DNA from: an uncultured Veillonellaceae bacterium
GTDB lineage: Bacteria; Bacillota; Negativicutes; Selenomonadales; Selenomonadaceae
Assembly: GCA_902773295.1 (NCBI GenBank)
Contig: CACYDT010000131.1
Span: 1-32,414, forward strand
DNA: 32,414 nt
Direction: 5' to 3'
A program made the position numbers and the translations under genes. The notes under the pieces were generated by a model. That model did not search any database and was not told the origin of the DNA. It saw nothing but the letters and a program-made list of their open reading frames with translations. Below are positions 27,262 to 32,414 of this stretch, piece by piece. Every line of letters starts with the position of its first letter. Positions within the stretch are counted from its first letter, which is position 1.

Positions 27262-27290
27262 ATAATACAACATCTCGGATGATTTTTCAA
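27262..27290 (-). promoter_or_regulatory. Promoter of the Ter-type operon
   Basis: On the minus strand TTGAAA (27290-27285), a 17-base spacer and TATTAT (27267-27262) give a strong sigma-A type promoter reading towards the guanylate-kinase-like gene. No other gene lies between. Confidence 0.75.
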
Positions 27291-27413
27291 GAGGAAAAGA
27301 AAAAATTTATTTCCAAAAATAATACCGGCGCAAAGAAAGGAAATATGGGGATTTTGCCGAATATTACTAACAAGTGGAACGAAGTGACTTTTTGCAGGGG
27401 GAGTTGATTCCAG

Positions 27414-28409
27414 ATGTATTTTTATTGCGAGAAATGCAAGAGACAATATCCTTTGAACAGCCATTCCTATCGGTGCGAGTGCGGCGGATTGTTCCAGCTC
27501 CATAAAGACAGCAACGATGAGGTGGTGCGGGATATCTCCATTGGGGAAGGGGAGACGCCTCTTCTGGATTTCCGGACAAACAACCAGGATTATCTCCTGA
27601 AGATGGAGAGCATGCAGCCGACAGGCTCCTTCAAGGACCGGGGCGCATATACCCTGATCAATGAAATCCATAAATTGGGCATCAAGAAGATTGTCCTGGA
27701 TTCCTCCGGCAATGCCGGTTCTGCCATTGCGGCCTATGCGACGGCGGCCGGCATTGAATGCACTGTGTATGTGCCGGATGATACCTCCAAGGAAAAACTG
27801 GATCAAATGGAAGCTTACGGAGCCAAGACCGTGAAGGTTCCCAATGGCCGCATGAAAGCCTGTGCCGCAGCGAAGATGGGACTCGGGGATGCCTATTATG
27901 CTTCCCATGTGTATAATCCCCTGTTCTTTGAAGGCATGAAGTCCATGGCTCATGAAATCTATCGCCAGCTCAAGAATGATGTGCCAGAGTACATCTTCAT
28001 GCCCGTAGGGAACGGCACCATGCTCATCGGCCTCTATCTCGGCTTCATGGAGATTGGGCGCCTTCCTCATTTCGTTGCCGTCCAGAGCAAGAAGTGCGCC
28101 CCGCTCTACGAGGCGTTCCATGAGCTTCCGGAGGAGCCGAAGCGCACGACGGTTGCATCGGCGATCCGCATCGAGCAGCCCAAGCGCATCAATGATATGC
28201 TGCGGGCCATCAGGGACAGCGATGGGGATGTCATCACCGTGGAGGATACGGATATCCTGAAGTCGAAGAAATATCTTGGCGGCCGCGGCATTTATGTGGA
28301 AACCACGGCGGCCGCGGGACTGGCCGGCGCCTTGAAGTACTTCAAGGATGGGAAGCCGGACAATTACCGGGTGATCATTGCGATTACGGGACATGGCCTC
28401 AAACGCTGA
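27414..28409 (+). CDS. Threonine-synthase-like PLP-dependent enzyme with N-terminal zinc ribbon
   Basis: The 331-residue fold-type II PLP enzyme has the lysine motif TGSFKDRGA (PLP Lys 74), SSGNAGSAIAAYA for the phosphate or substrate, and GNGTMLIGL near residue 202, the cofactor-phosphate Gly loop. The amino end has a four-Cys zinc ribbon (C5, C8, C21, C23) found in one group of threonine synthases. Threonine synthase makes threonine from O-phosphohomoserine. At 331 residues it is shorter than most threonine synthases, and no hom or thrB gene is near, so another amino-acid lyase activity is possible. A GGGGGAG site about 10 bases before ATG supports the start. It is divergent from the Ter-type operon. 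Confidence 0.82.
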   Translation: MYFYCEKCKRQYPLNSHSYRCECGGLFQLHKDSNDEVVRDISIGEGETPLLDFRTNNQDYLLKMESMQPTGSFKDRGAYTLINEIHKLGIKKIVLDSSGNAGSAIAAYATAAGIECTVYVPDDTSKEKLDQMEAYGAKTVKVPNGRMKACAAAKMGLGDAYYASHVYNPLFFEGMKSMAHEIYRQLKNDVPEYIFMPVGNGTMLIGLYLGFMEIGRLPHFVAVQSKKCAPLYEAFHELPEEPKRTTVASAIRIEQPKRINDMLRAIRDSDGDVITVEDTDILKSKKYLGGRGIYVETTAAAGLAGALKYFKDGKPDNYRVIIAITGHGLKR

Positions 28410-28439
28410 GGCATCTGGGAGTCTGTCAGAGGTGATATT

Positions 28440-29348
28440 GTGCTGCATGCAATCATTGATATCGGTTCCAATACGATTCGTATGGCAATCTATGAAATCG
28501 AGGGAGAGCATATCGATATGCTCATGAAAAAGAAGCATATGGTGGGGCTGGCCTCGTATTTGAAGGATGGGGTCATGCAGCAGGAGGGCATTGACAAGGC
28601 TGTAGGGGTATTGCAGGAGTTCCGCTCTTTTCTTGGGAGTTTCCGCATTACGGACATCACTGCTTTTACGACTGCAGCCCTCAGAAATGCCAGGAACAGC
28701 CGGGAGGCTGTGGAGGAGATTGAGAGGCGTGTCGGGTTCTCCATCCAGGTCATCAGCGGGGATGAGGAAGCAGAGTTCGATTTCATCGGCGCTACCCATA
28801 ATATAGCGGAGGACAGCGGTATCCTTGCGGATATCGGTGGGGCAAGCACGGAAGTCGTTTTCTTCGAAGAGCGGAAGATTGTGAAGAAGGTCAGCCTTCC
28901 CATGGGTTCTCTGATGCTTCATTCGAAGTATTCCGCAGATATCCTTCCTACTTCGGAGGAATGCAGGAAGATGCGTGAGGAAGCAGAGCAGATCTTTGGG
29001 GAAGCCGTGGATTTCTGTGGTGTTTCCCATGAGAACATCTGTGGCATCGGAGGGACTTTCAAAGGTGCCATGGCGCTGGGCAATGCCCTGTTCTCCATGG
29101 AGATATCCAATACCTGCATGAAGGCAGAGAAACTCCGTGAGATGATCCGGCGTTTCCAGCGGGATCATGAACCCGGGCCGCGTGATATTGCCGTTCTGAT
29201 GAAAACTGTGCCTGACCGTATGCATACTTTGTTGCCGGGACTTGTCATTGCAGATGTCCTGGCCCGGAATTTTAGCAGTGATATGATTATATACAGTGAT
29301 TCTGGCGTACGGGAAGGCTATATCTATGACAGAATCATCGGAAAGTGA
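28440..29348 (+). CDS. Ppx/GppA-family phosphatase (exopolyphosphatase or pppGpp phosphatase)
   Basis: The 302-residue protein starts AIIDIGSNTIRMAIYE, the phosphate-1 motif of the actin-like Ppx/GppA family, and has DIGGASTEVVFFE for phosphate 2 and GIGGTFKGAMALG for the adenosine motif. At this length it is the short, single-core form without the C-terminal HD part of E. coli Ppx. It may degrade polyphosphate or convert pppGpp to ppGpp. The start codon is GTG at 28440 with AGAGGTG upstream. It begins 30 bases after the PLP enzyme gene, likely in one transcript. Confidence 0.87.
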   Translation: MLHAIIDIGSNTIRMAIYEIEGEHIDMLMKKKHMVGLASYLKDGVMQQEGIDKAVGVLQEFRSFLGSFRITDITAFTTAALRNARNSREAVEEIERRVGFSIQVISGDEEAEFDFIGATHNIAEDSGILADIGGASTEVVFFEERKIVKKVSLPMGSLMLHSKYSADILPTSEECRKMREEAEQIFGEAVDFCGVSHENICGIGGTFKGAMALGNALFSMEISNTCMKAEKLREMIRRFQRDHEPGPRDIAVLMKTVPDRMHTLLPGLVIADVLARNFSSDMIIYSDSGVREGYIYDRIIGK

Positions 29349-29380
29349 CAATAGAATTTTCAGGGAAGCGAGGGGAGAGA

Positions 29381-29692
29381 ATGGAACCTTTTGTATATCG
29401 AGCCAATCATTACAAGAAAGTTCTGGCCTTCGATTATGATTTCAAGAAAGTAGAAGCGCATGCCAAGGCAATGTTCGAGGGGAAGGATGCGGATATTGCG
29501 GATATTGTTTCTGATATCTTGCAGTATGGGCAGTTTGACAATCCTGTGCATAAGAAGTCTTACGACAAAATGATCCAGGATGGCTATATCCGTTTTGATA
29601 TCGGGAAAGGGCACGGCATCCTGTTCTTTTTCCATGTCGTGGACAGTTCCGAGGCGAAGCAGGTTCATGTGAACTGCATCGTTGCTTCATGA
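29381..29692 (+). CDS. Small protein of unknown function
   Basis: I do not recognise this 103-residue protein. It has two aromatic/charged segments, FVYRANHYKKVLAFDYDFKK and SYDKMIQDGYIRFDIGKGHGILFFFHVVD, no membrane span, signal or metal-binding Cys set. AGGGGAG before ATG 29381 is a strong ribosome site; an upstream in-frame GTG at 29345 overlaps the phosphatase stop and is weaker. It follows the phosphatase gene by 32 bases and is closed by a terminator, so it is probably the last gene of the PLP enzyme–phosphatase unit. Confidence 0.7.
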   Translation: MEPFVYRANHYKKVLAFDYDFKKVEAHAKAMFEGKDADIADIVSDILQYGQFDNPVHKKSYDKMIQDGYIRFDIGKGHGILFFFHVVDSSEAKQVHVNCIVAS

Positions 29693-29709
29693 GAAGAACG
29701 TGGTTCCAA

Positions 29710-29753
29710 AAGTCTGCCAATGCTTGAAAATAAAGCGTTGGTGGACTTTTTTT
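29710..29753 (+). terminator. Terminator upstream of gyrA
   Basis: A 16-bp stem (29710-29725 with 29733-29748, four G-U pairs) and a seven-base loop are followed by a T run. It ends the unit of the small unknown gene. Confidence 0.85.
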
Positions 29754-29770
29754 GCAAAAAATGGTATAAT
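29742..29770 (+). promoter_or_regulatory. gyrA promoter overlapping the terminator
   Basis: A perfect TATAAT (29765-29770) with an extended TGG has a weak -35 (TGGACT, 29742-29747) at 17 bases, which lies inside the 3' arm of the preceding terminator stem. The gyrA start follows 56 bases later. Confidence 0.65.
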
Positions 29771-29825
29771 AGTTTCCCGCTTATATGGAAATTAGGAAGG
29801 TTTTTATTGGTTTTGAGGTGAGATT

Positions 29826-32255
29826 GTGGATTTTGGTCAAGGAAAGGTGGTACCGGTAAAGCTTGAGAATGAGATGCGCAACTCGTACATCGATTATGCG
29901 ATGTCCGTGATTGTTGCCCGCGCTTTGCCGGATGTCCGCGATGGCCTGAAGCCTGTGCATCGTCGTATTCTCTATGCAATGCAGGAAGCCGGTATGGGCT
30001 CGAACAAGCCATACAAGAAATCGGCGCGCATCGTCGGCGAAGTTCTCGGTAAGTATCATCCCCATGGAGACAGTTCCGTCTATGATGCCATTGTCCGCAT
30101 GGCGCAGGATTTTTCCATGCGTTATATGCTGGCGGATGGCCATGGCAACTTCGGTTCCGTGGACGGAGACCCTGCGGCAGCCATGCGATATACGGAAGTC
30201 CGCATGTCGAAGATATCGGAACTCATGCTTCAGGATATCGACAAAGAAACGGTAGATTTCACGCCGAATTATGATGAATCCCTGAAGGAGCCATCCGTTC
30301 TTCCGGCAAAGTTTCCGCAGCTGCTGGTGAATGGGACTTCCGGCATTGCTGTGGGCATGGCGACGAACATTCCTCCGCACAATATGTGCGAGGTCATTGA
30401 TGGTACTCTCATGCTTATCGACAACCCCGATGCTACTATTGAGGAACTGATGCAGGTGATCAAGGGGCCGGATTTCCCCACAGCAGGGCTTATTCTTGGC
30501 ACGGACGGCATCAGGGATGCGTATATGACAGGACGAGGTTCCATCAAGATGAGAGCCGATGCCCATATAGAGTCGATGTCCAACGGAAAATCCAGGATTG
30601 TGGCAACAGAGCTTCCCTATCAGGTCAACAAGGCCCGCCTTGTGGAAAAGATTGCCGCTCTTGTGCGGGAGAAAACCATTGACGGGATTACGGATCTAAG
30701 GGATGAGTCTGACCGGAACGGCATGCGCATTGTCGTAGAACTCAGGCGTGATGCCAATGCCAATGTCATACTGAACCAGCTCTACAAACATACGCAGTTC
30801 CAGGATAATTTCGGTGTCATCATGCTTGCTCTTGTAGACGGGAAGCCTCAGGTTCTGAACCTCAAGGAGATTCTCCACTATTACATCAAGCATCAGGAGG
30901 ATGTCATTACTCGTCGGACGAGATACGAGCTGGCCAAGGCAGAGGCAAGGGCACATATTCTGGAAGGCTTGACGATTGCCCTGGATCATTTGGATGCTGT
31001 CATCACGACCATCCGCGAGAGCCATACGGCGGAGATTGCCAAGAGTGCCCTCATGGAGGATTTCAAGCTCTCGGACAAGCAGGCTCAGGCGATTCTGGAT
31101 CTTCGCCTCCAGCGCCTTACGGGCCTGGAGCGGGAGAACATCCAGGAGGAATATCAGGAAACATGGAAGGCCATCGAGGAATACAAGGCTATCCTGGCCG
31201 ACGAGAACCGCATCCTCGCCATCATCAAGGAAGAGCTGACGGCGGTGAAGCAAAAGTATGGCGACGAGAGGCGGACCCGCATTACTGTGGATACATCCTC
31301 TATGAATGTGGAAGATCTCATTGCCGAGGAAGATGTAGTTATTACCATCACCCATAACAATTATATCAAGCGCATGCCTCTGACAACTTACCGGAACCAG
31401 AAAAGGGGCGGGCGGGGCATCACCGGCATGGGAACCAAGGAGACGGATTTCGTAGAGAATCTTCTCATTACGACGACGCATCATACGATTCTCTTCTTCA
31501 CGAGCCGGGGCCGCGTCTATTATCTCAAGGCCTATGAGATTACGGAGGCGAGCCGCCAGGCAAAGGGGACGGCAATCATCAATCTCCTGCAGCTCGAAAA
31601 GGAAGAAAAGATTACCGCAGTCATCCAGGTCAAGGAATTCAATCCGGAGAGGTTCCTTTTCATGGCGACGAAGAAGGGCATTGTGAAGAAGACAGGATTG
31701 GCAGAGTTCAGCAATCTTCGTAGGAACGGCCTTAATGCCATCAACCTGGATGCTGATGATGAGCTCATCGGTGTCAAATTCACAGACGGGGAGCGGTATG
31801 TCATCCTTGGCACGAAGAACGGCATGGCCATTGCTTTTGACGAGAGCGATGTGCGGGCCATGGGCCGGGTGGCTCGCGGTGTCAAGGGAATCAGCCTGAA
31901 GGAGGGCGATGAGGTCATCGGGATGGCGAATCTCCATCGAAATTCCGATGTGCTGACGGTCACTGAGCACGGCTATGGGAAGCGTACGCCCACGGAGGAA
32001 TATCGTGCGCAAAACAGGGGCGGCAGGGGCCTCATTAACATGAAGGTCACGGAAAAGACCGGTGCAGTCATCGGTCTCAAGGTAGTGAAACCGGAGCAGG
32101 AACTCATGCTCATTACGACGGAAGGAATCATCATCCGCACGAATGTGGACGAGATTTCGGTCATCAGCCGCAATACCCAGGGCGTCATGCTCATGAAAAT
32201 CGATGAGAACGACAAGGTTGCATCCATGGCCACTATGGATCAGAAAAACGAATGA
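29826..32255 (+). CDS. gyrA: DNA gyrase subunit A
   Basis: GyrA cuts and reseals DNA and wraps it for negative supercoiling. The 809-residue protein has the catalytic Tyr at 122 in [11 protein letters not shown]. The quinolone-determining region is intact, reading [19 protein letters not shown]. By alignment to E. coli, Ser 83 and Asp 87, the sites of common resistance changes, are Ser and Asp here. The GyrA box QKRGGRG is in the C-terminal wrapping domain, with a second related NRGGRG later. The start is GTG at 29826 with GAGGTGAG upstream. It is separated from gyrB by htpX, the Ter-type operon and three other genes. Confidence 0.97.
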   Translation: MDFGQGKVVPVKLENEMRNSYIDYAMSVIVARALPDVRDGLKPVHRRILYAMQEAGMGSNKPYKKSARIVGEVLGKYHPHGDSSVYDAIVRMAQDFSMRYMLADGHGNFGSVDGDPAAAMRYTEVRMSKISELMLQDIDKETVDFTPNYDESLKEPSVLPAKFPQLLVNGTSGIAVGMATNIPPHNMCEVIDGTLMLIDNPDATIEELMQVIKGPDFPTAGLILGTDGIRDAYMTGRGSIKMRADAHIESMSNGKSRIVATELPYQVNKARLVEKIAALVREKTIDGITDLRDESDRNGMRIVVELRRDANANVILNQLYKHTQFQDNFGVIMLALVDGKPQVLNLKEILHYYIKHQEDVITRRTRYELAKAEARAHILEGLTIALDHLDAVITTIRESHTAEIAKSALMEDFKLSDKQAQAILDLRLQRLTGLERENIQEEYQETWKAIEEYKAILADENRILAIIKEELTAVKQKYGDERRTRITVDTSSMNVEDLIAEEDVVITITHNNYIKRMPLTTYRNQKRGGRGITGMGTKETDFVENLLITTTHHTILFFTSRGRVYYLKAYEITEASRQAKGTAIINLLQLEKEEKITAVIQVKEFNPERFLFMATKKGIVKKTGLAEFSNLRRNGLNAINLDADDELIGVKFTDGERYVILGTKNGMAIAFDESDVRAMGRVARGVKGISLKEGDEVIGMANLHRNSDVLTVTEHGYGKRTPTEEYRAQNRGGRGLINMKVTEKTGAVIGLKVVKPEQELMLITTEGIIIRTNVDEISVISRNTQGVMLMKIDENDKVASMATMDQKNE

Positions 32256-32263
32256 GAGTCCGG

Positions 32264-32308
32264 TGTCCCACTTCGTTTCAATTTGCAGGAACGGGGTGGG
32301 ACATCTTT
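32264..32308 (+). terminator. Terminator of gyrA
   Basis: A 16-bp stem with three or four G-U pairs (32264-32279 with 32288-32303) and an eight-base loop is followed by TCTTT, directly after the gyrA stop. Confidence 0.8.
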
Positions 32309-32414
32309 AGCGGACTGATGATGCTATACTAGGGCAGTTTCAGTAATCATTGGCAGTAGTCTAGCGCAAGCAACCCCTTTGCCCCTGTTATACCACCTTT
32401 GGGACAAATTGCAA
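32309..32414. other. Non-coding right edge of the window
   Basis: No gene is visible in these 106 bases. An extended -10 box TGCTATACT (32322-32330) reading rightward could be a promoter for something beyond the window, although no good -35 box precedes it. Confidence 0.3.

Noticed and set aside
27238-27276. A 12-residue Tyr-rich leader peptide (MLYYIYWEDGYA) before the Ter-type operon
   Set aside because: Its ATG lies in the spacer of the promoter at 27262-27290, upstream of the expected transcript start, and has no ribosome site.
27238-27280. Leader bases as a known riboswitch (THF, fluoride, ZTP)
   Set aside because: None of the conserved core bases of these classes that I remember could be placed; only a generic structured leader is supported.
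26862-29351. An open frame of about 829 codons on the minus strand
   Set aside because: It runs opposite the PLP enzyme and Ppx/GppA genes, both of which have full family motifs. The protein is rich in His, Arg and Ile without known motifs, and it also crosses the leader region: a codon-bias shadow.

Overview
This window is the replication-origin region of a bacterial chromosome. Gene order is that of the Bacillota: jag, yidC, yidD, rnpA and rpmH run leftward, and dnaA, dnaN, recF, a dciA-like gene, remB, gyrB and later gyrA run rightward. oriC is split into DnaA-box groups on both sides of dnaA, and the unwinding element downstream of dnaA closely resembles that of Bacillus subtilis. Moderate GC content, the recF–dciA-like–remB–gyrB arrangement and the accessory genes suggest a member of the Negativicutes (Selenomonas/Megasphaera-like). 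That placement is an inference from protein style, not a computed result.

Layout. 1–670: the 3' end of a zinc-finger-less TnpB-like gene of an IS200/IS605-type element, with its structured RNA-like tail and right-end hairpin. 845–920: tRNA-Val(CAC). 1022–5299: rightward genes for a hotdog thioesterase, a PPP-type phosphoesterase, an MFS drug exporter and an AAA-ATPase/PD-(D/E)XK protein. A compact, unexpected cluster of DnaA boxes lies between the first two. 5358–13235: leftward genes, made of mnmE–mnmG–rsmG–MATE exporter and rpmH–rnpA–yidD–yidC–jag. 13236–15614: oriC and dnaA. 15615–22112: dnaN, recF, dciA-like, remB, gyrB and htpX. 22176–27290: a leftward operon of tellurium-resistance (Ter)-associated type. 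27414–29692: a threonine-synthase-like enzyme, a Ppx/GppA phosphatase and a small unknown protein. 29826–32255: gyrA.

How the parts relate. The right-hand core operon supplies initiation (DnaA), the sliding clamp (DnaN), repair (RecF), probable helicase loading (DciA domain) and supercoiling (GyrB/GyrA). The left-hand core supplies RNase P protein, ribosomal protein L34, membrane insertion (YidC/YidD), the RNA-binding protein Jag, and tRNA/rRNA modification (MnmE/MnmG, RsmG). The accessory operon at 22–27 kb is the least understood part. A guanylate-kinase-like P-loop protein, a phosphoribosyltransferase–TRSP protein, a StiP-like PRTase/Pelota protein and a HAD phosphatase are translationally coupled by overlapping starts and stops. 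They are followed by TerD and an AIM24-family protein. The set looks like a reduced pathway for a nucleotide-like metabolite tied to a Ter stress response. Its promoter is followed by an approximately 140-base leader with two strong hairpins, one terminator-like, so attenuation or a riboswitch is possible.

The best candidates for something undescribed are this Ter operon with its leader RNA and the DnaA-box inverted repeat at 1460–1570, about 12 kb from oriC.
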